Part shown: positions 18,632 through 27,032 of the stretch, piece after piece | Layout of the letters: each line of letters begins with the position of its first letter | How positions within the stretch are numbered: position 1 is the first letter of the stretch | Assembly (NCBI RefSeq): GCF_020447225.1 | Contig: NZ_JAJAEO010000170.1 | Location: 1 to 57,434 of the forward strand | Length of the DNA: 57,434 bases | Reading direction: 5' to 3' | Source: Methylophaga pinxianii | Lineage (GTDB): Bacteria > Pseudomonadota > Gammaproteobacteria > Nitrosococcales > Methylophagaceae | Position numbers and translations under genes: made by a program | The notes under the pieces: model-generated | Database searches by the model: none | What the model saw: the letters and a program-made list of their open reading frames with translations, nothing else | Told to the model about the DNA's origin: nothing

Positions 18632-20017
18632 TTATGCCTTAATCGCTTTGGCTAAAAGGCGGCGTGTTTCACCCTCAGGCCAATTGCGAAGAAATCGTTG
18701 CTGATCCTGTTGATGCTGACACGCAAATCCTGTTTTTTTATTTTGCTGTAACGCATCCAAATCAATCAGCCAGATTTTTTGCTGATGATCTACCAGCCAA
18801 TTGGTGGCTTTTAAATCACCATGATAAATATGATGAAGACGTAATTGCTCAAATATTTCGCTGATTTGCTGCAGCATTTCAGGTTGCTGAATCTCAGAAT
18901 CTGCCAGCTCGGCTAATGAGCGCCCGGCAATATGAGCACAAATAAAGTAGGCTTTATGCCGCAGCCCGAAAAAACGCTGCTCAATAAAGCCAAGTGGCGG
19001 TGGCGTAGCAATCCCCAAAAACTCCAGCAGATTGGCATTGTACCAGGACACACTGGCGCGACTCCGACGCAGACAACGCCGCAAAAAATGCCATGGTGTT
19101 TTCATGTTGTAACGCTTGATCACCACTGCCTGTCCAGCCAATTCATTTTTTACCACGGTAGCAGAGTTGCCGTTTTTCAGGGCGATGCCATCCTGCATAG
19201 CCTGATGTAATACCTCAACTGGCCGGTCTAATAACGCAGCAGCTAAATTGCCACGCCAAGCTGATTCAAGCCTTAACGATTTTTGATATCGCGTCATGGT
19301 GCAGGATCGAAATTGTTTTTTCAGATAATGCGTTTGCCGATAGTCGCGGGCTTTGCTGATCTTACCCAACAATTGCTGTTCCACAATGGGATCGAGAGCC
19401 ATGTTTCTGGCAGCAAAATATGCTGGCAATGCTGTGACTAACCATTCCTGTTGTTCCAGCGGAAACTGCGCCATCAGCCGCGCCAGATTATCCAGACAAG
19501 TCGCCAATTTCAAAGGTTTGTCGAGGCAAACAACGGAGGCCAGATCCAATAAATAGAGCGTGTTATTAGATAACACAAAATTATCCAGATGCGGATCCTG
19601 CTGATAACACTGATGTTGATGGCAGCGAGCAAACAGCTCGAATAATGCCGCCAGCGGAAATGCATCCTCCGACAATGCATTCAACGTCACCGCTTGGGGC
19701 AAAAAGGCGTAGACAATAAAACTGACGCCCTGCTGGTCTTCAGCATTATTAAAAATCGGCGCCACCGCAATATCTACTCTGGTGCAATGCTGATGGGCGA
19801 CCAGTTCGCGTTGATATTCCTGCTGCCCTTTACCCTGTGCAGCAAATAACTTGAGCACAAATTCACCGCTATCGTTACTGGCATGCAGAACAATCCGACG
19901 CCCGGCCAGAAAACGTAATACCGATAGGATTTGATACTTTGTGCCTCCCAATTCCAACTCAACCGGAAAAGCGGCAGGTAATTGTTTTAGCAGATGTTGA
20001 GCCGTCAGCATAACCAT
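18632..20017 (-). CDS. Tandem LPS-kinase-like protein (two kinase domains)
   Basis: 461 residues containing two protein-kinase-fold domains of the Kdo/WaaP/InaA type. N-domain: K56 in FVLKLF, an acidic helix residue near E71, catalytic loop QQDPHLDNFVL (D141, N146) and LLDLA (D158). C-domain (about 280-461): VVIKRYNMKT lysine, catalytic loop IYHGDLKATNWL and the metal Asp in LIDLDAL. Both sets of key residues look intact. Such kinases phosphorylate sugars of the LPS inner core. Its start overlaps the stop of waaP (ATG in TAATG form), so it is translationally coupled. Two catalytic domains in one chain suggest two phosphate additions, but the substrates are unknown. Confidence 0.8.
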   Translation of the reverse strand: MVMLTAQHLLKQLPAAFPVELELGGTKYQILSVLRFLAGRRIVLHASNDSGEFVLKLFAAQGKGQQEYQRELVAHQHCTRVDIAVAPIFNNAEDQQGVSFIVYAFLPQAVTLNALSEDAFPLAALFELFARCHQHQCYQQDPHLDNFVLSNNTLYLLDLASVVCLDKPLKLATCLDNLARLMAQFPLEQQEWLVTALPAYFAARNMALDPIVEQQLLGKISKARDYRQTHYLKKQFRSCTMTRYQKSLRLESAWRGNLAAALLDRPVEVLHQAMQDGIALKNGNSATVVKNELAGQAVVIKRYNMKTPWHFLRRCLRRSRASVSWYNANLLEFLGIATPPPLGFIEQRFFGLRHKAYFICAHIAGRSLAELADSEIQQPEMLQQISEIFEQLRLHHIYHGDLKATNWLVDHQQKIWLIDLDALQQNKKTGFACQHQQDQQRFLRNWPEGETRRLLAKAIKA

Positions 20018-20826
20018 TATTCCGCCAGCAACTTCTGTGCACGGCGTTCAACTTCGCGCCATAAATCAGCTTGCTGTTTCAGCAATGTACGCAGTGGCAA
20101 TCCCGAATATATCTGCATAAAGCGTAATTTGTCCCGCTGGGTCAATGGCACTCGGCTTGCTGAAAAATACAAACTCCCCAGATCTTTGATCTGCCAGCGC
20201 CTTGGTGTTTTGTCTCGAATCGTCGCCCGATGTAAGTCGATCAGATATACCGGCGTATTGTCATCAAAGGTATTGTGCTCGGCAAAGCGTTCATCCAGCA
20301 GAAAATGACATAGATAAAAATCGCGATGATTCATGCCGTTTTTATGCATGGTGCCTGCTATCTTGGCCAACTTGCGGATCAGCGCCTGTTTGGTGGCAAA
20401 ACTCGGTGGCCTTTCTTGCCACTGCTCACCAACATATTCCAGGCTCATGGTATTAACCAGATCATCGGTAATCACAAATGAGCGTAATGTCGCTGGATTT
20501 ATGCCCTTTTCGCCATAAGCTGCCAGCGTCATCGTATCGATGCCGTGCTTTTCAAGAAAATGAATCGCCTGCCATTCATTGCGGGCACTGATGATCGGCA
20601 AACGCATTTGCAGTAAATTTTTGATGATTTCCGCCCAGCCGACTCCTTGATGATATTTCAGAAAATACGAGCAGCCATTCAGCTCAAAGCGCAAGGTGCG
20701 GCGCCCCTCTTTATCACGAAAGATCTCGCCATCGATGTTGGCCAAAATATCAAACACTGGCTTATCGGCCCAGACCCGAGCCAAATCTTGTCGCAAATAA
20801 CAGGAATTCTTTTTAAATAAGGCCAT
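20017..20826 (-). CDS. waaP: LPS core heptose(I) kinase
   Basis: 269 residues, the usual WaaP length. WaaP phosphorylates heptose I of the inner core with ATP, stabilising the outer membrane. Visible: YFLKYHQGVGWAEIIKNLLQ with the ATP-binding Lys, the catalytic loop GMNHRDFYLCHFLL (about 163-176) and the metal-binding YLIDLHRA. The 106-base gap to gmhA on the other strand should contain divergent promoters. It is the first gene of the leftward waaP-kinase-waaG-GT9-CgeB run. Confidence 0.93.
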   Translation of the reverse strand: MALFKKNSCYLRQDLARVWADKPVFDILANIDGEIFRDKEGRRTLRFELNGCSYFLKYHQGVGWAEIIKNLLQMRLPIISARNEWQAIHFLEKHGIDTMTLAAYGEKGINPATLRSFVITDDLVNTMSLEYVGEQWQERPPSFATKQALIRKLAKIAGTMHKNGMNHRDFYLCHFLLDERFAEHNTFDDNTPVYLIDLHRATIRDKTPRRWQIKDLGSLYFSASRVPLTQRDKLRFMQIYSGLPLRTLLKQQADLWREVERRAQKLLAE

Positions 20827-20932
20827 CTAAAGGCTTTGCCATGCAGTGAGTTGTGCGATCGCGCACAGCGTTTTGTTACACTGTTTGCAGGAAACCACAA
20901 ATACTACCACCAGAGCCGAAATGAGGTAAGCC

Positions 20933-21496
20933 GTGTCATTTAAATCCACCTTGCAACGCCACCAAAAGATGATTGAAAGCTTGTTTGATATGGAGCCTCA
21001 ATTAAATGATTTACTGGACCTTATCAGCGACTGCGTGCTGAATGACAATAAAGTATTGTTCTTCGGCAATGGCGGCAGCGCTTCCGATGCCCAGCATCTG
21101 GCGGCGGAATTTGTGATTCGATATAAAGAAGATCGCAGACCGCTGGCCGCGATTGCACTGACTACCGACACCTCGATTCTCACCGCTCACAGCAATGACT
21201 ACAGTTTTGAAACCGTGTTTGACCGGCAAATTCAGGCACTGGCACGTCCCGGCGATGTGGCAATTGGTTTATCGACTTCCGGTAACAGTGCCAATGTGAT
21301 TAACGGCATTAACGCAGCGAAAAAAGCGGGTTGTGCAACGATTGCCTTTACCGGGCAAAGTGGCGGCCAACTCAAAGCCATTGCCGATCACTGTGTCTGT
21401 GTCGCCGATACCGAAACCGCTCGGGTTCAGGAAGGCCATATCCTGATTGGTCATTGGTTGTGTGAAGCACTGGACGAGAAACTCAGTAAAGCATGA
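20933..21496 (+). CDS. gmhA: Sedoheptulose-7-phosphate isomerase (SIS domain)
   Basis: 187 residues, SIS fold. GmhA converts sedoheptulose 7-phosphate to D-glycero-D-manno-heptose 7-phosphate, first step of ADP-heptose synthesis. Signature segments: FFGNGGSASDAQHLAAEF (about 43-60), LTTDTSILTAHSNDY, LSTSGNSANVINGI and RVQEGHILIGHWLCEALDE with the catalytic Glu/His region. Start is a GTG at 20933 preceded by GAGGTAAG; an ATG at 20921 is closed by a TAA two codons later. The stop overlaps the next gene by 4 bases. DiaA is a related family, but length and the HWLCEALDE tail favour GmhA. Confidence 0.88.
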   Translation: MSFKSTLQRHQKMIESLFDMEPQLNDLLDLISDCVLNDNKVLFFGNGGSASDAQHLAAEFVIRYKEDRRPLAAIALTTDTSILTAHSNDYSFETVFDRQIQALARPGDVAIGLSTSGNSANVINGINAAKKAGCATIAFTGQSGGQLKAIADHCVCVADTETARVQEGHILIGHWLCEALDEKLSKA

Positions 21497-22692
21497 GCCA
21501 AAACATCATCACCGCAGATGTGGTCATTGTCGGCGCCGGTATTGCCGGTCTTTGGTTACATAACCGGCTAAGCCAGCTGGGTTATCACTCACTGTTGCTG
21601 GAAAACCAGAAAATAGGCCATGCTCAGACACTCAGTGCTCAGGGCATTATCCATGGTGGCAGCAAATATGCGTTAAATGGCATTTTATCCAACGCCGCGC
21701 AAACCATCAGCGGTATGCCGGCTCGCTGGAAAGCTTGCCTGCAAGGCAGTGGTGAAATCGATTTATCTGATGTCAATGTGTTCACCGAACATCAACTGCT
21801 TTGGTCCACCCAAAGCCTGTCTTCCAAAATGGTGTCGTTTTTTGCCAGCAAAGCGCTGCAAAGCCGGATGCAGAATATTCCCAAATCCGAGCGCAGCGGT
21901 TTGTTTGCCGATGACGGTTTTAAAGGCGCGCTATATCAGTTGGATGAACCGGTGCTGGATGTCAGCAGTTTGCTTAAAGCCTTAATCAAACCGTATGCCG
22001 CGACGATTTTAAAAACACCGGACTGCCCACCTGAATGGATTAAGCAGGATGGCAACATCACCGCCATACGCTTTGGCGATGAACTGGAAATTCAGGCGCA
22101 GCAGTTTGTGCTTACTTCCGGCGAAGGCACAGGTGAGTTGTTAGAAAGCCTGCAACTGTCACGTCCAAAAATGCAGAAACGGCCCTTGCAAATGCTGCTC
22201 TGCAAAGCCAAAGATCCGGCAAATCCTTTACCGCAGATCTATGCGCATAGTTTGGGAAGCGGCAGCAAGCCCATTGCCACCATCAGCAGTCATCCCGATA
22301 AAACCAGTAATATTGTCTGGTATCTGGGTGGCAATATTGCAGAAGAAGGTGTCGGCAAAGATCCACAAGTGCTGATTGAAGAAGCGAGAGCTTTACTCAA
22401 ACAAATTTTGCCATGGTTTACCCTGCCAGAACTGGAATGGGCTACCCATAACGTCAACCGTGCCGAACCGAAACAAAGCGGTTTCGTGCGTCCCGACAGC
22501 GCCTATGTCAGCAGTCATAACAATCTGCATATTGCCTGGCCGACCAAACTTGCACTGTCCCCTGATCTGGCCGATAAAGTTATCGAAGCGCTAGCAAAAC
22601 AAAATGTGCAAAAAACATCCCATCCAGAACAGCATATTTTGCCTTTGGCCCAGCTTGCCGAACCACTATGGGATCGGGCATTTACTAAATGA
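21493..22692 (+). CDS. FAD-dependent oxidoreductase (DAO-like)
   Basis: 399 residues. N-terminal Rossmann FAD site VVIVGAGIAGLWLHNRL (about 10-26) and AQTLSAQGIIHGGSKYAL (about 46-63), which resembles the glycine/D-amino-acid oxidase and glycerol-3-phosphate dehydrogenase superfamily. The C-terminal part with RPDSAYVSSHNNLHIAWPTK resembles the second FAD-contacting region. I do not recognise a named enzyme. It overlaps gmhA by 4 bases and the next gene by 4 bases, so gmhA, this gene and the aldo/keto reductase are translated as a tight three-gene unit. Possible role in sugar or heptose oxidation is inference only. Confidence 0.72.
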   Translation: MSQNIITADVVIVGAGIAGLWLHNRLSQLGYHSLLLENQKIGHAQTLSAQGIIHGGSKYALNGILSNAAQTISGMPARWKACLQGSGEIDLSDVNVFTEHQLLWSTQSLSSKMVSFFASKALQSRMQNIPKSERSGLFADDGFKGALYQLDEPVLDVSSLLKALIKPYAATILKTPDCPPEWIKQDGNITAIRFGDELEIQAQQFVLTSGEGTGELLESLQLSRPKMQKRPLQMLLCKAKDPANPLPQIYAHSLGSGSKPIATISSHPDKTSNIVWYLGGNIAEEGVGKDPQVLIEEARALLKQILPWFTLPELEWATHNVNRAEPKQSGFVRPDSAYVSSHNNLHIAWPTKLALSPDLADKVIEALAKQNVQKTSHPEQHILPLAQLAEPLWDRAFTK

Positions 22693-23492
22693 ACAAACTA
22701 CCCAAGAAAACGATTCCCGGCACCGATTTGGATGTATCTATACTGGGACTCGGTACAGTCAAACTGGGACGCGATAAAGGTGTTAAATACCCCGAATCGT
22801 TCACCATTCCCAATGATGAAGCCGCCCTCGCCTTACTACAACAAGCCTGGGATCTGGGCATCAATCTGATTGATACTGCCCCTGCCTACGGCAACAGTGA
22901 ACAACGCCTTGGCGAGTTATTACCCCAACTACCGCACGACTGGATTATCTGCTCTAAAGCCGGGGAACAGTTTGACGCCACTACTGGTGAGTCACATTTT
23001 GATTTTTCCCGTGATGCGATTATCCGCAGCGTTGAACAAAGCCTGCAACGCCTAAATCGAAAAATGATTAATATCGTGCTGATTCACTCCGACGGCAACG
23101 ATGTACCAATCATCGAACAGCATCGGGCACTGGAAACCCTCAATGAACTTAAACAGCAAGGTCTGATTGCCGCCACCGGCATCTCCAGCAAAACCGTCGA
23201 CGGCGGCCTACTCGCCCTGCAACAGTCCGATATCGTCATGGTCACCCACAACCTCGCCTATCAGGACGAACAAATCGTGATTGATACGGCCAACCAGCTC
23301 AATAAAGCCATCTTTATCAAAAAAGCCTTTGCCAGTGGGCATTTGCCTGCTAACTCAACCAAAGACAGTGTCAGTGCCAGCTTTGAAATGATCTTTGCCA
23401 ATCCGGCGGTGGCTAGTGTGGTGGTTGGCACGATTAATCCGGTTCATCTTGCGGATAATGTGGCTAAGGCTGTTACGGTTTTTGATAAATAA
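22689..23492 (+). CDS. Aldo/keto reductase
   Basis: 267 residues, NAD(P)H-dependent aldo/keto reductase fold. The catalytic tetrad is visible: Asp and Tyr in LIDTAPAYGNSEQRLGE (about 58-74), Lys in WIICSKAGEQ and His in IVLIHSDGND. The protein is a little short at its C-terminus compared with typical 300-330 residue members, but the cofactor-site segment ASVVVGTINPVHL (about 240-252) is present. It overlaps the oxidoreductase by 4 bases. Substrate unknown; the gmhA context suggests a sugar or sugar phosphate. A repeat element begins at the base after its stop codon. Confidence 0.85.
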   Translation: MNKLPKKTIPGTDLDVSILGLGTVKLGRDKGVKYPESFTIPNDEAALALLQQAWDLGINLIDTAPAYGNSEQRLGELLPQLPHDWIICSKAGEQFDATTGESHFDFSRDAIIRSVEQSLQRLNRKMINIVLIHSDGNDVPIIEQHRALETLNELKQQGLIAATGISSKTVDGGLLALQQSDIVMVTHNLAYQDEQIVIDTANQLNKAIFIKKAFASGHLPANSTKDSVSASFEMIFANPAVASVVVGTINPVHLADNVAKAVTVFDK

Positions 23493-23580
23493 TTAACCAC
23501 AGAGACACAGAGGGCACAGAGTTTTTTGGGTTTAAAGATTTTATTTTATCCGCAGATTTCGCAGATGGACGCAGATTTAA
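23493..23580 (+). repeat. Modular intergenic repeat, boxes A and B (copy 1)
   Basis: Box A at 23493-23520 starts TTAACCACAGAGACACAGAG and is built of CACAGAG-like units of period 7-8. After a 26-base linker, box B at 23547-23578 is built of CGCAGAT units of period 9-10 (CGCAGATTTCGCAGATGGA core). The same boxes recur at 25473-25551, 32233-32300 and 32977-33050. It begins directly after the aldo/keto reductase stop codon. The bases from 23581 to 23767 hold no gene or clear structure and should contain the promoter of the islet genes. Confidence 0.85.
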
Positions 23581-23767
23581 CCGTGATAAATATTCATGCT
23601 CATTACCTTCGCTTCCCCTCGCGTTTTCCTGCACACGGCTTTAATTAATCGTGAATGGTTCAATAGTAATTATTTCCGTTATAGTTACCTATCATTGATA
23701 AAACAGTTTGTTAAATATTTATCTTTCATTCATGTTAAAAGTTAGAAACCACATACATCATTAATTG

Positions 23768-24508
23768 ATGGTTACAAGAAGATTCATGGCAGAAATAAAA
23801 AACCACCCAGGAAGTCACACATCGACTACGGTCATAGCCGTACTTACCTTGATTGCAGCAGTTATCGCTGCTTTACCAGGTTTTTTTGCGCTTAATAAAG
23901 AACATGCTGCCATTTACTATGCCGTCGAATCTTCAGGAATTCAGATCCCCGATTCTCTTAATCCAGGTAGCGTAAGAAAAGTACTATCTTCAAATGGAAT
24001 ACCAAGTAATACTCTAAATGTAGACCTAATCAACCAAGGTAACTATCAGGCAGATGAGGTGAAAGTTTCAATTGTAGTTCCTGGAAAGTTCATAACTTTT
24101 TCTTCCAAGCCAAAAAATGAAGACAATCCTATTTGGGTAAGACTACCCGAATTGCAACTTCCTCTTAATAAGAACTCAATTCAATTTTCAGTAGAACAGT
24201 TAGGTACGACCAAACCTTTGACTCTTTCCTTTGGTTATCAAAGAGAGTCAGATGAAAAACCCTTAGTTCAAGTATTTTATAACGGTAACCCTGCAAGCTT
24301 GGTGAATTCAGTTTTAAGTGTCCCTTCATGGTCACCTTGGGATGTTTTTAGAATACCACTGTATATTCTTGGTGGCGGGCTAATACTGGTCTTGATTTGG
24401 GCTGCTGGCATCGTCATTGTGAGTACACCAAAATTCAAGGAGCAATTCGAGGTGTTCTTAATAAAGGTTGCAAGAGAGGTAGTCAAAAGTATTTATCCGT
24501 TCCACTAA
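23768..24508 (+). CDS. Hypothetical two-TM membrane protein in an AT-rich islet
   Basis: About 246 residues from ATG 23768 (MVTRRF); a second ATG at 23786 (MAEIKN) is an equally possible start. One hydrophobic segment lies at about 21-42 (TTVIAVLTLIAAVIAALPGF) and another at about 200-222 (IPLYILGGGLILVLIWAAG). The roughly 155 residues between them would be one periplasmic or cytoplasmic domain containing a LNVDLINQGNYQADEVKVSI strand pattern, reminiscent of an immunoglobulin-like fold, though I recognise no family. The region is visibly more AT-rich than the LPS genes around it. It is 86 bases before the HEPN-like gene and probably in one transcript with it. Both lie between repeat modules, suggesting acquisition as a unit. 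Confidence 0.6.
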   Translation: MVTRRFMAEIKNHPGSHTSTTVIAVLTLIAAVIAALPGFFALNKEHAAIYYAVESSGIQIPDSLNPGSVRKVLSSNGIPSNTLNVDLINQGNYQADEVKVSIVVPGKFITFSSKPKNEDNPIWVRLPELQLPLNKNSIQFSVEQLGTTKPLTLSFGYQRESDEKPLVQVFYNGNPASLVNSVLSVPSWSPWDVFRIPLYILGGGLILVLIWAAGIVIVSTPKFKEQFEVFLIKVAREVVKSIYPFH

Positions 24509-24594
24509 ATCTTTTAATAATTATCAGATATTGGTCGGCACTACACGCCGGATATGTAAAACAATTACTGCATAAATTTACTTAGGTGACCATC

Positions 24595-25341
24595 ATGGGC
24601 CATTTTAAAGAGCTGTGGCAAGATCTGCAGCAAGAAGACAGAGACGAGTGGATTCGTAACAGGCTTGATAATGATGAATCTGATGAATACGCTGAAGAAT
24701 GGCAAGAGCTTTCCAGAAAATATGATGATTGGATGGAACACCTCTTGGAAACCGCTCAAATTGATGAAGATTTTGACTGGTACAGAAATCAAGCTTACTC
24801 AAGCATATATGAACAATTTCAGATTGAGATATCACGATTAAAGTTAATAATTGGTCAGAACTACAATTACGATGAAGAGCTTACATTTTGCAAAATGGTT
24901 TTTGCTCATGCAGTAACACTGTTGGAGACCTATCTCGGCGATTCTGTGAAGTATCTTGTACTTTCAGAGGAAAAATATTTAAAAAATGCAATCAACAAAA
25001 TAGATGAATTGAAAAAGGCTAAATTCTCACTTATCGATATTCATTATCAAAAAGATGGTGTACAAGGCTTTGTTCTCATAGAGCTATCAAAAGTGATGTA
25101 TCACAATATTAGTAAAGTAAAAAGGATTCTTGAATCGATAATAGATACTCCTTTGGAAATCGATATCAGCATGGTTGGATACATAGCTTCGGTTCGGCAC
25201 GACATCGTTCACCGTAATGGAAGATCAATTGATGGAGAATCGATAGATCTCCATCCAGAACTAGTGAATGAAGCGATTTCAGGTATTGAGAGTTTCGCAA
25301 AACAACTGCAATTTAAAATTAACGAGGCTATCACTGCTTAA
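24595..25341 (+). CDS. HEPN-like protein (RxxxxH motif), possible RNase
   Basis: 248 residues from ATG 24595, chosen because AGGTGA lies five bases before it; the GTG at 24586 is the alternative. The N-terminal 60 residues are very acidic (NRLDNDESDEYAEEWQEL). The C-terminal half (about 90-245) is predicted all-helical, and near its end RHDIVHRNG (R201 to H206) matches the RxxxxH active-site motif of HEPN ribonucleases in the spacing and context (IVHRNG) seen in RiboL-PSP-HEPN-like proteins. HEPN proteins often act as toxins or abortive-infection effectors. The family call is from this motif and helical content only. Its neighbour, a two-TM protein, could be a sensor or partner; no antitoxin of the MNT type is seen. 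Confidence 0.55.
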   Translation: MGHFKELWQDLQQEDRDEWIRNRLDNDESDEYAEEWQELSRKYDDWMEHLLETAQIDEDFDWYRNQAYSSIYEQFQIEISRLKLIIGQNYNYDEELTFCKMVFAHAVTLLETYLGDSVKYLVLSEEKYLKNAINKIDELKKAKFSLIDIHYQKDGVQGFVLIELSKVMYHNISKVKRILESIIDTPLEIDISMVGYIASVRHDIVHRNGRSIDGESIDLHPELVNEAISGIESFAKQLQFKINEAITA

Positions 25342-25402
25342 TAAGCAAAGTACATTGGTTGAGCCTATGAAACACAAGTTTTTTATCCCGGATGTTTGAT
25401 AT

Positions 25403-25436
25403 TTGTTGGGTTTCATTGCATTCAACCCAACCTACC
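25403..25436 (+). repeat. Short palindromic intergenic repeat (GTTGGGTT type)
   Basis: GTTGGGTT at 25405-25412 and AACCCAAC at 25424-25431 form an 8-bp perfect stem around an 11-base loop, followed by CTACC. Palindromes of this kind (GTAGGTTGGGTT...AACCCAAC) are, from memory, scattered in intergenic regions of many bacterial genomes. It lies 60 bases after the HEPN-like gene. Its role is unknown; it could also cap the 3' end of the islet transcript. Confidence 0.7.
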
Positions 25437-25472
25437 AAAAACACCCAATAATCTACAGATAATTTTTTTAAA

Positions 25473-25551
25473 CCTCCGTGCCCTCTGTGTCTCTGTGGTT
25501 TATCTATCTTGATAAATAATCTGCGTCCATCTGCGTAATCTGCGGATAAAT
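25473..25551 (-). repeat. Modular intergenic repeat, boxes A and B (copy 2)
   Basis: Box A in reverse (25474-25500, ends CTCTGTGTCTCTGTGGTT) followed by box B in reverse (25518-25551, AATCTGCGTCCATCTGCG start). Relative to copy 1 each box is inverted but their left-to-right order stays A then B, so copies 1 and 2 are not a simple inverted pair. The element ends five bases before the hldE stop codon at 25557. Confidence 0.83.
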
Positions 25552-25556
25552 TTCTA

Positions 25557-27002
25557 TTATCTATCCTGATGAATCTTATTCACTATCGCCGTGGTGGAGC
25601 AGTTTTCAGTTAAACCCATCACTCTGACTTCGCCGCCGTAACCTTCGACGATTTCCCAGCCAACCACGCCTTTTTTATCGTAATCGCCACCTTTAACAAG
25701 AATATCCGGCTGGATTTCTCTGAGCAGGTCTTCCGGCGTATCACCTTCAAATACGGTAACCCAATCAACATCCGCCAGTCCCGCCAATACGATCTGACGG
25801 CGATCCGCGGTGTTAATCGGACGGCCTTTGCCTTTTAGTTTGGTGACCGATTCATCGCTGTTAATGGCAACAATTAATCTATCGCCCTGAGTCCTGGCCT
25901 GATGCAGATAGCTGACATGACCGGCATGTAGAATATCGAAACAGCCATTGGTAAAAACAATTTTCTCGCCACGTTTTTTGGCTTGATCGACAGCAATTTT
26001 TAATTGCTCGACAGTGACTGCACCGGCAAAGGAATGATCGCTTTGATGTTTGCCCTGATGGCGTTGGTATTCAGCAAACAGTTCAGGTTCGCTGACAGTG
26101 GATGTGCCGAGTTTGCTGACCACAATACTGGCGGCAACATTGGCCAAGGTCACAGCTTGTTGCAAAGATTGTCCGGCGGCCAGTGCTGCTGCCAACGTGG
26201 CAATCACGGTGTCCCCTGCTCCGGTGACATCAGCGACTTCTTTGGCAATGGCCGGTAAATGGAATTCAGTATTGTCATTGGTAATAAGCGACATACCCTG
26301 TTCGCTGCGAGTAATCAGCACGGCTTTAATATCGTAGTCGGCAATCAGCTTTTTGGCTTTTTCTATCAGGTCAGCTTCTGACTGGATTTCGCCTGCTACC
26401 GCTTCAAATTCGGTGAGGTTAGGTGTGATTAAATCCGCGCCACGATATTTACTGAAATCATTACCTTTTGGATCGACCAGTACGGTCATTGCGTTGGTTT
26501 TTGCCAGGTTAATCCACTGCTGAGGGTCGTGCAGCGTGCCTTTATCGTAGTCCGACAGAATCATCACCCCGTCTTTGCTCAACAAAGGTGTGACTTGTTG
26601 CTCCATGCCGACGCCACTTTCCACAGTAAAGCGGCTTTCAAAATCCATCCGAAGCAGTTGCTGATGCGCACTGATAATACGGGATTTAATAATGGTCGGA
26701 TGTTGTGTGGTTTGATGAAACGCACATTCGATGCTGACACAGCTAAGCCGCTGTTGTAATACCTTGGCGGCTTCATCCTGACCGGTAATGCCGGACAAAC
26801 TGCATTTGGCGCCGAGTGAAGCAATATTCATCGCTACATTGGCGGCACCGCCCGGAATATCTTCCAATCGTTCAATGTTCACCACCGGCACCGGCGCTTC
26901 AGGTGAAATACGCTTGGTTTTGCCGAAATAGAAGCGATCCAGCATTAAATCGCCTATTACAACGACATTTGCCTGCCGAAAATCCGGGAATGCATTTTTC
27001 AT
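25557..27002 (-). CDS. hldE: Bifunctional heptose kinase/adenylyltransferase
   Basis: 481 residues, full-length HldE. The N-terminal ribokinase-like domain (1-320) phosphorylates D-beta-heptose 7-phosphate at C1: VVIGDLMLDRFYFGKTKRIS, GGAANVAMNIASLGA and the catalytic DVTGAGDTVIATLAAAL are visible. The C-terminal domain (about 345-481) transfers AMP: VFTNGCFDILHAGHVSYL with the HxGH motif and LVKGGDYDKKGVVG. It works with GmhA and GmhB (the latter not in this window) and feeds WaaC and WaaF. It lies 30 bases upstream of nothing on its strand; waaC follows behind it at 27033 in the same direction, so the order is thrB-waaC-hldE. Confidence 0.97.
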   Translation of the reverse strand: MKNAFPDFRQANVVVIGDLMLDRFYFGKTKRISPEAPVPVVNIERLEDIPGGAANVAMNIASLGAKCSLSGITGQDEAAKVLQQRLSCVSIECAFHQTTQHPTIIKSRIISAHQQLLRMDFESRFTVESGVGMEQQVTPLLSKDGVMILSDYDKGTLHDPQQWINLAKTNAMTVLVDPKGNDFSKYRGADLITPNLTEFEAVAGEIQSEADLIEKAKKLIADYDIKAVLITRSEQGMSLITNDNTEFHLPAIAKEVADVTGAGDTVIATLAAALAAGQSLQQAVTLANVAASIVVSKLGTSTVSEPELFAEYQRHQGKHQSDHSFAGAVTVEQLKIAVDQAKKRGEKIVFTNGCFDILHAGHVSYLHQARTQGDRLIVAINSDESVTKLKGKGRPINTADRRQIVLAGLADVDWVTVFEGDTPEDLLREIQPDILVKGGDYDKKGVVGWEIVEGYGGEVRVMGLTENCSTTAIVNKIHQDR

Positions 27003-27032
27003 AAGGTTTGATTTATTGATTAGAGAAAGCGG

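Noticed and set aside
23765-24508. Two-TM islet protein as a phage or plasmid membrane protein
   Set aside because: No phage or plasmid genes nearby; the only mobile signs are the intergenic repeats, so no element type is named.
23493-25551. CRISPR-like array from the repeated boxes
   Set aside because: Only four copies in two places, with unrelated sequences of hundreds of bases between them and no cas genes.
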